Assembly: GCF_032854445.1 (NCBI RefSeq)
Contig: NC_088305.1
Coordinates: 8,789,717 to 8,853,716, forward strand
Direction of reading: 5' to 3'
DNA: 64,000 nucleotides
Source of the DNA: Liolophura sinensis
Taxonomy: Eukaryota > Mollusca > Polyplacophora > Chitonida > Chitonidae
Positions within the stretch are counted from its first letter, which is position 1. Each line of letters opens with the position of its first letter. Positions 1 through 31,857 of the stretch are shown one piece after another. A program made the position numbers and the translations under genes. A model generated the notes under the pieces. The model was not told the DNA's origin and did not search any database. It worked only from the letters and a program-made list of their open reading frames with translations.

Positions 1-1060
1 TACGGCAACTGTGTACAGAGCACAACTGCATGCTATAGTCTGACCTGATGAAATCGGTGTATCAGCAGCACCCTCTTCGCTCTCCAATGGCGGCACAATA
101 TTTGGGGCAGTGATGAAAACTGGGAGAGAAAATTTTTTTTAATCAAATGTGCATAGCTTGTGTTGTCAGAAAAGTGGATTTCCATGAACTGTAGACTATT
201 CTAACCGCCATACAAGCCATGTCAACTGCTTACTGTAACAAAGGCCCTACAAGGCGGAAGAGTGCAGGAATCTACCACTTCCCTGCCCATGTCTGGGATT
301 GAACCTGTGCCTCATGCCAAGTGACCGAAAGGCAAGCACCCTTAACATATTTAATCACTAGACCCTGGCTTGCATGCGCACCAATTTCAGTGGACATTTG
401 ATCGGGCTATTCTATGGAAAATGGCTGACAAATGTTGAAAATCATTCCACCCGATTCATGTCCAGGTCAGGCACGATACTGGTGCCTGAGCTTAATCTTC
501 TTCCTTATCCATTCATATTTATACAACCATGTTTTCAAGAAATATCAACACAAACAAATTCTCTATAATGTTGGGATAGCATGCTATACTATCAATGTAC
601 ACCAAAGTTAAACAGCTTAAATTATCTGTAATTACAAGACTTGATGTTAAACTAGGACAGTTACAGTATATAAATGCATTCAAACGTATGACTGAGAAAA
701 CTCACCTAATTTAGCCTTGTTTTTTATTATCTTCCTGAATGCCCCAGTTTTCTCTCGGAAAGTCTGACTGTTTTGTCTGCATTGGAGGAAAGATTTCATC
801 AGAAAACTGAATGTATATGAAGTTATTAAACGACTTAACAACACAAATCTACAGTATTAATTACAGTGCAGCTTAATTTCACTACCTCATGACACCAAGT
901 TTTCTGAAAACAGCGATGATACAAGTTTTTGTATCTTGTGAAGAATTTTTCACTTTATAATGGCAGTCACTGTATTATGGGCAGAGGAAAGTGGACTACT
1001 TGGGGTAAACCACTGACCACAGGCAAGTTACATGTACACTTGTGAACTTATGCACGTCAC
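1..1060. other. Non-coding, degraded SINE head
   Basis: Bases 235-372 on the minus strand resemble a tRNA-derived SINE head (GGTCTAGTGATTAAATATG, then GGCACAGGTTCAATCCC as B box). Elsewhere in this stretch nothing coding or repetitive was recognised. Confidence 0.5.
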
Positions 1061-1340
1061 ATACTTTAGGTCAAGGGGCCTGCGTGGCTCAGTCGGTTAG
1101 CGCATTAGACCCAGGAGCCTCTCACCAATGCGGTTGATGTGAGTTCAATTCCAGCTCATGCTGGCTTCCTCTCCGGCCGTAAGTGGGAAGGTCTGACAGC
1201 AACCTGCGGATGGTCGTGGGTTTCCCCCGGGCTGTTCCCAGTTTCCACCCACCATAATGCTGGCCGCCGTCGTATAAGTGAAATACTCTTGAGTACGGCG
1301 TAAAACACCAATCAAATAAATAAATAAATACTTTAGGTCA
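1061..1340 (+). mobile_element. SINE-A, full length, with target-site duplication
   Basis: tRNA-derived SINE. The head carries an A box (GTGGCTCAGTCGG) and a B-box-like GAGTTCAATTCC, the body reads CTCATGCTGGCTTCC and CCCACCATAATGCTGGCC, and the tail is AAATAAATAAATA. A perfect 13-bp duplication ATACTTTAGGTCA flanks it at 1061-1073 and 1328-1340, showing a fairly recent insertion. This is the reference copy for the many SINE-A entries below. Confidence 0.92.
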
Positions 1341-2375
1341 TATTTGCTTGAAGGCTCATGGAATCATGAAAAAGTGCCTGTACGGTACTGAACTAAAACC
1401 TTGTGTGACCTAGCCATTAAAAGAATTTATTTGAACTTACAGAACGACACAAAATTTAAACAGAAACTTTTCACATTAACCCAATACAGTAAGAAAAAAA
1501 GCTGTCAACTGACCTGTAGCCATGGAGACACAGTATCTGAATAAAGGAAAAAAGAAACGCGAAAAGTTTATACCCAAAAATTATAAACCCATACACCTTA
1601 AAGGCTTTTAAATGTGTAATTTCAAGTGCTCAAGAGGACTGGGGATAAACCAGAGTTCAACAATAATTGCACCTTTCATTTTTTTTTTGCCACCTGAAGT
1701 TTTACAGCCTACAAAAAAATTATGTAAATGACCTACAATTTTGCACCAAAAGTGAATTTTCAGTTCACATTAATCCAACAACATATTACTTTTGGTGCCA
1801 AAACTTATATTTTGGATATATCATCCTACTTTCCACACAAACCTTAAAATGTTATTCTTAACATCAACAGAACAGGTTGTCTGCAAGTTACCAATGGGTG
1901 AAATCTTACGTCATTTTCCGTAGTTCACTTACATGAGGTAATCGGTGGATGTAATTGGGTAGGAAACCACTATGCATCCAGGTACCTGACATAAGCCTCA
2001 GTCAGCTCCTTGTGAGCTAGATTCAAACATACAACCTCACAAATGATGAGATCATCTAGATATCAACAGAGGAACAAACATAACAGGCAAATGACGCAGT
2101 AAAATATGTACTGTAAACATGGAAGATAACCTAAAATCCCGTCCACTCTGAGAATTTTACTGATCTTCAAAAGGCCTTTCGAATTTGGTTTGGTAAGTAA
2201 GATGACATCACACTGGAAAAGTGTGAGTGCCAAAAGTAAAATTTTACGACATTTATTTAAATCTAAAACTACACCTTTTTAGGGCTGCAATGTCAGGTCA
2301 TTTACTGTAAGCTTGATGCCCAACGGGGAATTGTGCTTTCAACAATATGTCAGTTAGTAATGTTTACACATTAAC
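1341..2375. other. Non-coding, nothing recognised
   Basis: AT-rich sequence between SINE-A and SINE-B. No convincing exon, RNA gene or repeat was seen. Confidence 0.5.
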
Positions 2376-2932
2376 AAGGAAACTGGTACAGCGTCCGCTT
2401 TGGGAGCGGTAGATCCAGGGTCAATCCTGGATTGAGTCACACCTAAGTCCTTAAAAGAGGAAGTTGTAACTTCCTCGCTTGTCGTTCAGCGTGAAAGGGA
2501 TAGTGCAACGACTGATTGACCCGTTTCAGTACAATGGCTCGGGTGGGGCTGCTTACCTGCCTTCGGTTAGGCGTCTTGGTGAAGCAGCACCAGATATTAT
2601 TTATTTATTTATTTGATTGGTGTTTTACGCCGTACTCAAGAATATTTCATTTATACGACTGCAGCCAGCATTATGGTGGGAGGAAACCGGGCAGAGCCCG
2701 GGGGAAGCCCACAGCCATCCGCAGGTTGCTACCAGACCTTCCCACTTACGGCCAGAGAGGAAGCCAGCATGAGCTGGACTTAAACTCACAGCGAAGGCAA
2801 CACTAGATAAAAGAGCGGTGGAAATCTGTCCTGCAACAAGGAGGTACATTACATAAACCCTAAGGATTCCTTCGTCGTCATATGACTGAAAAATTGTTGC
2901 GCACGACGTTAAACCCCAAGCACTCACTCACT
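2376..2932 (+). mobile_element. SINE-B interrupted by a nested SINE-A
   Basis: SINE-B is a second tRNA-derived family: head with GGTAGAGCGTCCGC-like A box and GGTAGATCCAGGG region, body with AAGAGGAAGTTGTAACTTCC (palindromic) and TTCAGCRTGAAGGGGATAG, tail (CACT)n. Here it is split at about 2595 by a minus-strand SINE-A (2596-2796). The flanks GCAGCACCAGAT (2584-2595) and GCAACACTAGAT (2797-2808) are the target duplication, differing at two positions. Confidence 0.88.
2596..2796 (-). mobile_element. SINE-A nested inside SINE-B
   Basis: Minus-strand SINE-A lacking the tRNA-like head (5'-truncated), tail toward 2596. Inserted into the SINE-B described above, so SINE-B is the older of the two at this site. 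Confidence 0.88.
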
Positions 2933-3107
2933 TAAACCCCAAGACTCACTGAACCTGGTTGAGCTAGAGGAAACCTGGTTCAGCTGGAGGAAATCATCAT
3001 CTTCCGCTTTGTATGTGTACATGTACCTGACAAAGCCATTAAAATTAACAGAAAAGGTGAACATCTACGACACACTCCCGGAACCCTCCCCACCATCCAT
3101 ACTCCTG

Positions 3108-3352
3108 GGCCCCATTGTTCAAAACTGGTTTAAGACTTTACCATATTTAACTTTAAGCCAAGTCTTCAATTTTGTACTTAACATTAAAAAAAATGAGCAC
3201 CATAATGTTAAATATAAACTAAAACTGCTGCTGTTATACTCTGACTTTGGAGAACAGCATTGGCTGCTGTGTCTGGCTAAAATTTTAGATAAAAAATATG
3301 ACTTAATACCAGTATTAGCTAATACACTTTTGAACAACTGGCCCCTCAGGTT
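3108..3352. mobile_element. 245-bp MITE with GGGCC termini
   Basis: Left end GGGCCCCATTGTTCAAAACT and right end, read in reverse, GGGGCCAGTTGTTCAAAAGT form terminal inverted repeats. The interior has no transposase. It is open in one plus frame (3009-3383) by chance. A related fragment lies at 22136-22218. Confidence 0.7.
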
Positions 3353-3425
3353 TAACAATTATGTGATGTTTACATGTATTTGATTGGTGCTTTATGCCAT
3401 ACTGAAGAACATATCTTTTATACAA

Positions 3426-5029
3426 TGACATCAAGATAAATGGCTCATAATTAATATTTCCTTATTGGTTATGATTACGGTTGAATGCCTCTCTTAATAA
3501 TATTTCATCTATGATTGAATTTCCACCTGACAAATGCTACCAATAAAAGGAATCAGACCTCTAGATATACAGTTTGGATATTTCACACACATTTAGGGGA
3601 GGGTTGTCAGAGTTTGTGGCCATTGTAGCACATGTGAGAGCTCCCCACACAAAGCACACCTAGGTTAGAAATCTTGTCCAGTGGTCTCCATACAGGATTG
3701 TCCAAATACCAGCAACCTGAGCACAGCTAAGCAAGCCCGGGGTCTGTGAAAATAGAATTAATACATGTACACGTACATGAAATAAATAGATGGATATAAT
3801 TCATTTATATTTGATATTGCTGACAACAGACCTTAATGCTTAATTCAATTTTTTAATCCTGTGAGATGGAAATGACGTGAACCGAGACTTTGAGCCATTC
3901 AATACGTCAAAAATGGATTGTAGTGCAACGTCCATTGTAAAACTATAGTGACACTGTATCAGTTTCTACTGTAACATGATGAAGGAACATTTGACGTCAA
4001 CACAATCAAGTCAAGGCTCCGCTACAGGGCGAGACAGATCCTTAATTAACTATGCTCCACTAAACAGCACTACAAACTTTACAAGTTCCTAAATATTACA
4101 GATGCAACCTGCAGAGAAGGAAAAGTTTAAATTTGTCATTTTAGGTATCATCTATACAAATGCCTAGACTGCATTTTCTGACTAGAACTTGCAACAGATA
4201 TTGCTGTAGTTCTAAAATGCTTCAGAGAGTTTCCATGTGTATGACGCAGGTAACATAGGCAGAGGAGGCTTTGGTGGTCAAAATATTGCCCAAAATGAAA
4301 TTACCAGACCCTAATCTGAATATTCTGACTAAAAACTTGCAGCAGATATTGTCGTAGGCCTGACGGCATGCTGCAAAGTTAGAGTCAGAAGACCTTCCAT
4401 GTGAACAAATAAATAGTTTCTGACTAAAAGAACTGCAGCATATTTATCACAATACCTGCTGCAAGTTCTAGTCAGAAAAATTCGGACTAGTTCGGAACCT
4501 ATCCTTTCATAGACATAAAACTGGTGATTATACGAAAATGTCCTGGACTGGTTTTGGGACATGTAAGGTGATAATTAATAATGAGTGACAGCTCACAAAT
4601 TCTGAGTACAACAACAACGAAAACAGTCCTAATATTACGAAAAATATCGCCAGTTTTAACTACACGCGTTATCTCTGTGACCGTCGTTAGCAAACGTTTA
4701 GAATCGGAACTTCTAAACCAACTGACAAATGAAATAGAATTGAAAGAACGAACGGGAAAGAATTAAGTCGCAAAGAAGTTTTCCTCTAAACTTACCACAA
4801 CAGCACACCGAAGAGTTACAAGTGAAGGGAGATCATCCCTACATTGTGAGATGAGAGTCCTCTCCCCTTACCCCTGATTTACAACCTACAGTTTGCCCCA
4901 AATGGTGAATCGGGACGAAATGACAGTTGTAAGCACAATTTAGAACTAAAAATATTCACTATAATACAAGAAAGTAACTCGAATTACCTTCCTTGCCCCT
5001 AAATTATTCAAGATATAACGTCACCTGGT
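3426..5029. other. Non-coding upstream of HPRT1; internal repeat 4160-4490
   Basis: The motif TTCTGACTAGAACTTGCA at 4178-4196 recurs as TTCTGACTAAAAACTTGCAG at 4323-4342, and in inverted form near 4458-4478 (CTGCAAGTTCTAGTCAGAA), so this part is a small direct and inverted repeat cluster. A SINE-A tail fragment lies just before it at 3377-3425. No gene seen. Confidence 0.5.
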
Positions 5030-5207
5030 TTTGACGGAAGTGGTACTTGGGAATAGGGGTAAGGGAGAAGTCATTGGTTGCTTCGACCGAAATCATCACT
5101 CATTTTGTGGTAACACACACACCACGTGTGTTGTGCGCGCCTTCATTTGTCGACAATAGTCCTACAGTCGAATTGAGAGAGACAAAAACGAATTTCTCCG
5201 AGTCAAA
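5030..5207 (+). promoter_or_regulatory. Putative HPRT1 promoter and 5' UTR
   Basis: Immediately upstream of the HPRT1 start codon. It contains an ETS-like CGGAAGT near 5035 and, at 5123-5128, a CACGTG E-box inside a longer palindrome (ACACACCACGTGTGT), followed by TGCGCGCC. No TATA box is obvious, as expected for a housekeeping gene. Transcription start is not determined. Motif-based only. Confidence 0.4.
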
Positions 5208-24348
<19,141 letters not shown>

Positions 24349-25560
24349 CATGGACCAAGCTTCACGGTTTTTGTTTTAGTAGACTGGAGAAAATGTCAAA
24401 CTGCAGGTGCGCGGTTTAACTTTGTGTGATGAACAGCGACAAAAGAGTGTGCATTTTCTGCAACATAGGAGAATTGAACAAAAATATCCAACATGTGTCA
24501 TCCAGAGTTTTTTTCTGAACTGTGTTAATTTGTACTTGGGGACAGTTGACAGCATTTAATATAATTCTCATTTCAGGGCAAAACAAAAAAAAAACATGTT
24601 TCACCGCAAGTAGTACAAGCCCAAAAGAAGCTGCACTGTTTTGGGTCATCTTATGGGCATTCAGAAATGGTATGTTTCACGCCAAATTATTTTCGTTTTG
24701 TTTAAAAAACGCAGTGCATTTGTTGTTTGCACTGATGAGAATGTAATGCACTGACATTCAGTGTACTTGTGTTACATGTAAAGGATTCATGAAATATAGC
24801 TGCTATTTAAATTGTTGTACATGCACTTCTAAATTTGCTGTAGTGCAGCAAACACTTCAGAGATTAAGCCAGGGACACACTAGACGGATTTTTTCACTCG
24901 GACAGTGGTATTGTTTTGTGAATTTGTAAAAGTCTGTCTAGTGTATCCGCACCGGTGACGGTGCAATTTGCTGTTGATCATTTTGCCCCCCAGCACCCCC
25001 ACCCCCCCCTCCTGAAATTTGCTTCCATCAAACATGTCAGATACTATTGAAGAATTATGGCGGCGATTTCACTAGTGTGTAGTGTGTCTGCTACAGCGAA
25101 TTTCGGCGATCGTGACGATCAAGTGTGACCCGTCAAACAGCACGGAATTGTGTTGACCTGCAACATTTTGTTTGTGTCACATGCTTTACTAGATCACATG
25201 ACATAACCTACTGACAACGATCAGCAGAAAAATGCGCCTGTTGTGTCTGCAACTATGCTACGATTGTCGTCAGTGTATTTCGCGGGCAATTAAGTTCATG
25301 CCTACAAGTGAAAAAAATCAGTCTAGTGTGTCCCCAGCTTTAAGTAATAAAATAGTCCTATTTTATTTTAAGGGAATATTTGCTATCTTTTTTTGTTTGC
25401 GTCAGTATTCAGGAATTTTTGAGCATGTCGTCAGTTGTGAATCTGGAGTCACTATGACAGAAACATTGGAGAAAATTCACACTTATCTAATATTGCAAAA
25501 ATACTGATAGTTTTATCTGAAAATGAATTTTGCAATATTATAGTGTAATAAAATGGTGTT
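24349..25560 (+). other. HPRT1: HPRT1 3' untranslated and downstream region
   Basis: Starts at the HPRT1 stop. AATAAA hexamers on the plus strand occur at 25346-25351 and 25547-25552; the first lies just after a 472-bp MITE (24868-25339), so if transcripts end here they would include that element. The true polyadenylation site cannot be read from sequence alone. Confidence 0.4.
24868..25339. mobile_element. 472-bp MITE flanked by TTAA
   Basis: Left end GCCAGGGACACACTAGAC and right end GTCTAGTGTGTCCCCAGC are inverted repeats that continue into GATTTTTTTCAC on the inner side. TTAA lies directly outside both ends (24864-24867 and 25340-25343), the target duplication typical of piggyBac-type elements. 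No transposase reading frame. A hAT-like origin with a longer duplication is an alternative. It lies in the HPRT1 3' region. Confidence 0.75.
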
Positions 25561-26845
25561 CTTCATTTTATATCCTCTTTTTGAATCATGGTTTTAGCTC
25601 TGTTCCTTAGGATTTCCTGCATATAACTTAAATAATTCCATCTAGCTTCTTTTGGAACAGAAAAATCACAATGAAAGACACTCAGATACCAAAAAGCTTC
25701 TCAGCTTTCTTTTTGGGACATAAAAATGGCTTTAAACTACAGTTTTCGTCATGCCTCAGCAGTCAATTGGGAAATTAAGTAGCCTGCTGTGGTGACATCT
25801 TTAGGGAGACCTGTCATAACAACTTTATTTGGGGGGGGGGGGGGGGCAGTGTCCGAATTGGGGGCGCTATGCTGACGCCACATGATCCCTGCGTGTTCAA
25901 TGATGACATCATTTTCTAAATATTTCTGATCATTGACCGAAAATATGCTTGAAGTAGAGGGATTATTATGAAGTATAAAATAGGCCTCAAAAATGAAAAA
26001 AAAAAAACTCTAGTACAGAGTACAAAAACATGGTTATGCATTTCATGAATCCTTTCTTAAAACACTTGTTTTAAGAAACATATTCTATGTACTTCTATTT
26101 ATGACTACTGCGTGTAGCGCTGCTAGTTAAAATTTGTTTTTTTCTAATCCCTGCATGTAGGAAGTACCATGCCTGGTGTTTGTTGATACATGTAAATGTA
26201 CATACAATTGTCGGATGCATCATTGTCTAGTTTGTAGTATTTAGTGACTTTGTCTATAAAATGCATGTAAGGCAACACTAATTTTATTTATGGGTGATCC
26301 ATCTCTAAAAAAAATCACAAAAAATGTAATAAAAATAAAACTCAAATCCACTTTTATTTTTTTCTGATCTGGAGGTTTTTATGAATTCCTGTCTTCTGCG
26401 AATAGCTGAGATAGCCCATATTTTCCACATATTAGATGATTTTCAAGTTTTATTTTTGTACCCTCTTCCAACATTGAAAAATGTTTATTCTGCCTGTTAA
26501 ACAACAATTTAAATTGGTTTTTGGCCTAATGGTGCCATTGTGTTTTTTTGGTTTCAACTTGTCTTGTTTTCCCAACATTCCGTGCCTTCAGACTGATATT
26601 AGCCACTTTAATTATCATGCAATCTGAGATACATGCATCTGCTTAATTACCAACAAATTGAACACAGTTTTTTTTTCATACTTCTTTATATTTTCTGCTC
26701 CAATTTTTTTTTGTTTAACATGTATGGTTTCTGAGCTAACGTCTGGAGATCACCATATCTTTAAATATTGCATTTATCACATTGAATTAGTATCAAGATT
26801 GCTTTGTTTTTTTGCTGCCTTTGAATTTTGTCCAGATCGTCAGTA

Positions 26846-27137
26846 TTTATTAATATGAGAGGCCCCCGTGGCTCAGTTTGTTAGCGAGCTAGTGCAGCGT
26901 AATGACCCCAGGAGCCTCTCACCAATGCGGTTGCTATGAGTTCAAGTCCAGCTCATGCTGTCTTCCTCCTCGGCTGTATGTGGGAAGGTCTGCCAGCAAT
27001 CTGCGGATGGTCGTGGGTTTCTGCCAGGCTCTGCCCTGTTTCCTCCCACCATAATGTAGCCGCCGTCGTATGAGTGAAATATTCTTGAGTACGGCGTAAA
27101 ACACTGATCAAATAAATAAATAAATTTATTAATATGA
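26846..27137 (+). mobile_element. SINE-A, full length, with target-site duplication
   Basis: Head GGCCCCCGTGGCTCAGTTTG, B box GAGTTCAAGTCCAGC, tail AAATAAATAAAT. A perfect 13-bp duplication TTTATTAATATGA flanks it at 26846-26858 and 27125-27137. Confidence 0.92.
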
Positions 27138-27419
27138 CTGACAAGCATAATCAAGATTATGTTATATGCCCAGCTATTATTTACAATATACATAAAATAT
27201 GAACCAGAAGGATGGGTGGAATTTCTTAATGCATATCCTAGCTAAGCAGTACTATCAAAGTGTGCCATATAATCACCTATATATATATATATACAGCTGC
27301 CATGTACAGGCAGTCAGTGTAATAGTCCAGAGATAAGCCAGTTTTATATAGAAGTCATTTGAGCTGGGTTGGTGTGGGGGTGTGTGTGTGTGGGGTGGGG
27401 GGGCTGTTTAGTTATGGGG

Positions 27420-27620
27420 TTTTCCACCCTTAAAGGGAAGAAATTCTTGTGGCTACTAAACTAGCAGTGCCATCTACCCACTAGAGTTCTCCACCCTTAA
27501 AGGGAAGAAATTCTTGTGACTACTAAACTAGCAGTGCCATCTACCCACTAGAGTTCTCCACCCTTAAAGGGAAGAAATTCTTGTGGCTACTAAACTAGCA
27601 GTGCCATCTGCCCACTAGAG
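27420..27620. repeat. 67-bp repeat, 3 copies
   Basis: Units start at 27420, 27487 and 27554 (TCCACCCTTAAAGGGAAG, then CTACTAAACTAGCAGTGCC). Copies differ at only a few bases, so the triplication is recent. Each unit holds the palindrome CCCTTAAAGGG. Confidence 0.92.
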
Positions 27621-28612
27621 TGACATTGCAATCTATGATTATTTCGGATGACTTGTGTGATATGTGTTTGATGTTGAAATCAGTGCTATTTTTAGTCATA
27701 CAAAGTTGAGGGCACAGCCGTTGTATGAGTTGGAAAATTTGGTCCCCTCCGTAAAGGGCCGACAAAGAACGCCATTTGGGTTGTTTTACAGAATACTAGT
27801 ACTTTGTCACCTTGTTTAGTTCTTTTCAACCCGAGCGTCTTTGTGAGTTGCTAAAGAGAATTGTGAGTTTTGACATAATGGTGACATCCTTTTGTGCCAT
27901 AACTGTGTTACTTTATGGCACTTTGAGCAAATCAGTGCATTTTAGCATGGGAAGGTAGATACTTGTACAATATTGAAGATTATTCATAAAGAGGAAAATG
28001 AAAAAAAATTCGGTATTATAACCTTTTAACCGTATAATGTAGAGCCTGCACAATGTGACATGGGTTGAACTCTGGTCTGTATGCCACTTCGAAAATCTTA
28101 AAAAACCTTGAAAATTACCAGGCGTAAATTTTGTGTGGTGCATAAATTCACACCGTCACAAGTAGACACCATCCCTATATGACTGAAATAATGCATGTTA
28201 TGTGAGGCATTAAACCCGAAGCACCTATTCACTGCTTAATATACTGTATATATAGTCTTAATTTAAAAAAAAAAATACCTTGAATATTAACTGCAGCTTA
28301 TTTGAAAAAACCTTGAAATATGAAATGTAAATTGAGTACAAATCCTGTTAAACTTAACCTGGTCAAAACCGTTCTTCTTTCCCTTTCATACAAGCATGTA
28401 CTGTAAATGCTGTCTTATGTCACTTTTTTTGTAAAAAAGAAAAGTAAAATCTTTACTAAAATTTTATAGTGCATATTGATGTGTTAACATTTTGTGAAAG
28501 TTAGTTCTGAAACATTGTTTGTAACAGTATCTGATCATGGCAGCAACAACTTTAGGGACATAATTATTGTCAGACAATTTTTTGTCTTTGTTTGAAAAAT
28601 AACTTTGTAACT

Positions 28613-28613
28613 T

Positions 28614-28650
<37 letters not shown>

Positions 28651-28652
28651 CT
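28613..28652. repeat. (CA)n(TA)n microsatellite
   Basis: About 13 CA units followed by six TA units. Confidence 0.95.
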
Positions 28653-29399
28653 CAAATACTTATATTTTGGTGTTATGTTTGCTGTTCCAATTCATGGGAG
28701 TTTTTATTCTCTTAATGTCAATGATAATTATTCATTTGAAGAAGTGTTTTCTATTTCAAGCTTTGCCGGTGTATTTTTTGTGAAATTTTTTTTTTATTTG
28801 TTAACTTTTACACTGATGTTTTTTGTTATACACATTCTCAAAGTGAAGGTGTATATATGTACTTATGTATGCTACATATATGTGTAAATGTAGTCGGTTG
28901 GGAGTTAAATGGAGCTAAAATTTGGGCACGCCCATTGACCAAAAAAGCCCAAACTGTGCCAGTATTTTCCTTTGTGCAAAGTTATTGTATTTTTTTTGTT
29001 TTTTTTGGATATACAGGTCTGTGTTTTCAAAGTGCAGTTGTACACGTATGCATCATTAATATAGGCAACCAGAATATCACGTCGAAGATAAGAGCAATTT
29101 TGGGGTGCCATAATTCAGCAGATGACCAAACTCACCCAAATTAAGACCAAACTGAAAAGGTTTGCAATTTTAACTCCACTTTAACCTTGGTGTAAAATTT
29201 GAAGTTGGAAAGGTTTGATTTAATATTACTTGTCAGTTAAGTTTTAGTACCTATAAGATAGGTACAAGCATGTCAGGCATGATATGAGATATACAGTACA
29301 TGCATTCGCTTGATTTTAACCGAGTTAAGTTATGAGAAGAAGAAACAAGAGCTGCCCAAATTTTTAAGCAGGTCTGGTCCCTGCAATGATTTAAATTCG

Positions 29400-29565
29400 T
29401 TTAGCCATATGTGGGAAGGTCTTCCAGCAATCTGCGGATGATCATGGGTTTCTGCCAGGCTTTGCGCGGTTTCTTTCCACCATAATGCTGGCCACCATCG
29501 TATAAGTGAAATATTCTTGAGTATGGCGTAAAACATCAATTAAATAAATAAATAAAGAAATAAAT
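29400..29565 (+). mobile_element. SINE-A, 5'-truncated
   Basis: From GCCATATGTGGGAAGGTC through CACCATAATGCTGGCC to AAATAAATAAATAAAG. Confidence 0.82.
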
Positions 29566-30744
29566 TGGTTTGGGTGTATGTATTTGACCATGGTCAATAC
29601 CATTATATCATGATCATGATCAATACCATGATATTATGATCATGATCAATACCACGAGGTCATGATCATGATCAATGACCTCCTAATAATGTGTTCTGGA
29701 TCATATATTAATTATTGCATGGGAGAAAAAAAAATACACTTTTGATCTGTCTTTTTATATATACATGTAGAAAACATGTTCAAGACATATCACTCTAAAT
29801 TCTCGTTCCTGTGACCAGTACGTCAAATGCACATGAGCCATTTTGGAAAAGTCCTAAAAGCTGTCCGTATCATACTAGTACAAAATTCAAATGAACATTG
29901 ATTTTATAGAACAAGCTTTATGTTTCTGAACTCAACAACGCATGGCAGTGGTCATTAAAATTGTTAAAGCCAAGAGCTGAAGATTCTTGGAAAGCATTTG
30001 AAGAGTACGTGTTATAAATGTGGCCCTGTGAATTGAAATTGTTTGTATCAGTTGGGTTTATAAAGAGACGTAATTTTGCACCATGGTTTTTATGGATGAA
30101 TAGCTTCATGTACCGGTAGATAAAACTTTAATAAACATAAAGTGTTTATTTAAAATAATTTTCATTGAAAGAGTAAAGTTTACAGACATGAATTTCACAA
30201 TAAATCAAATGTAAATTCACTTTCTTTCGTATATAAAATACACGTACAGTACCAGTGTTTGTCGAAATAAATGCGATGGTTGACCCGATGCAACATTAAT
30301 CTTTCAGTTCTGATCCACAGAGGTACATGTAGTTATGTCCCCTTTCAGCAACTCTAAAGAATAAGGCTAGAATCATGAAATTTGGATATACATGTAAGTT
30401 TTATGTTGGGCATTGTTGGGAGGGGGTTTGGGGAGATGGGGAAAGTGCAAGATGGGTTAGACGCATATAAGTAATGCGAAAATTTTGTTTCTCAACGCAA
30501 ATTTTCTTCAAAATAGGACACGATTTCACCTTTTATAGATGAAATTTATGAGACATTTGTTGAGTTTTGTCCCTTTGACTGTTTTGAGGCCAAGGGGTTT
30601 CATTGTCAACACATTTTTTGTTGGTGTGTTTTGGTTTTTTTCTTTCATCCGAGATGTTTTCAGTGTTGAATAGTCACTTGTCTGCAGGCTATTTTTTTTT
30701 TTTCTTTTTTTATTATTAACATTTAGTTTACGGGTGTGTAGGCA

Positions 30745-30834
30745 CATGTATGTTAATGGATAGGCCGATGAAAACATGTATGTTAATGGATAGGCCAATG
30801 AAAACATGTATGTTGATGGATAGGCCGATGAAAA
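30745..30834. repeat. 30-bp repeat, 3 copies
   Basis: ATGTATGTTAATGGATAGGC then CGATGAAAAC, three nearly identical units. Confidence 0.92.
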
Positions 30835-31154
30835 TCTATCCAGGTAGTATGGATGACATAATTGTTCTTCATTACATGACATTGCTTTCTTGTTTGCTTT
30901 TGATACATCAATAAAGTTTTCTCTTCTTAACTATTACAGGTACATTGTGATGGTGTTAATAATACTGTTAATATTGTTAGACTTGGAAAACAAATGTTTG
31001 TGCCTACCAAAAAACATGTAGGCCCTACATCTACTTATACTGATCAACATAAGTGTACAACAAACTTTTAAGATACCCTGCACTTGTCAAAAAAAATTTT
31101 CCGGAGCTGAATATTTCAGGGCATCAATTATCCATGGCACTGTACGTATTTATA

Positions 31155-31300
31155 ATACTGATGTATTTATTTATTAGGTTGGGGTTTTACACTGTAAACA
31201 AGAATATTTCACTTACACGATGGTGGCCAGCATTACAGAGCCTGGGGGAGTTAACAACCACCTGAAGGTTGCTGATGATCTCCCCCCCCCCCCCCCCCAC
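31155..31300 (-). mobile_element. SINE-A fragment, ending in poly-C
   Basis: ATTTATTTATTAGGTTGGGG then AAGAATATTTCACTTACACG and CCTGAAGGTTGCTGATGA; interrupted by a poly-C run where the remaining body would be. Confidence 0.7.
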
Positions 31301-31857
31301 CAATGTACGTGTACAACACAGAGGAAGTCAGTATCCCATTGATGCTACACATAACTCATAAAGAGTGCAGCATCAATGCTATACATATGTGCAGTGCGAG
31401 GGTTAACAGGTACCCTGGAATATTCAGATTCACAAAATGCTGGTTCAATTCCAGCTACAGACAAGAAGTTTTCAGATTTTCTTGCCTCAATTATCTCACG
31501 GTTTTGTGGCAGTACCCTAATTTCACAAGCTGAAATAGCAAATTTCAGTGCAATTTATATGCAAACTACATGTTCAATGATTGGATTGTTCAGTTTCAGG
31601 GCTTCACCAAAAAGGATAATTTTATCAGTGAACACAGAATAATGCGTTTACAATAAGCTTGAATAAACACGGAGAGGTTGAAGAATTACAGTAACAACAG
31701 GGCTCATCTGGACATTCAGGTCATCTTACATGAATTTTTATTTGAGACTGCTTAAATTCCACTGACATAAGATGCACATTGGGCTCTCCCGGCAAGTGAA
31801 TGAATATTAGCGCTCCACATGAAAGTGTAAAGTCGGTACGGTACATATTCTTACTGA

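Noticed and set aside
1075-1160. tRNA gene
   Set aside because: A and B boxes are present, but the sequence is the head of a SINE with target duplication and AAAT tail. The same applies to heads at 13350, 26859, 33350, 46800 and 60200.
3009-3383. 124-codon open frame
   Set aside because: It covers a MITE with inverted ends and has no protein-family features.
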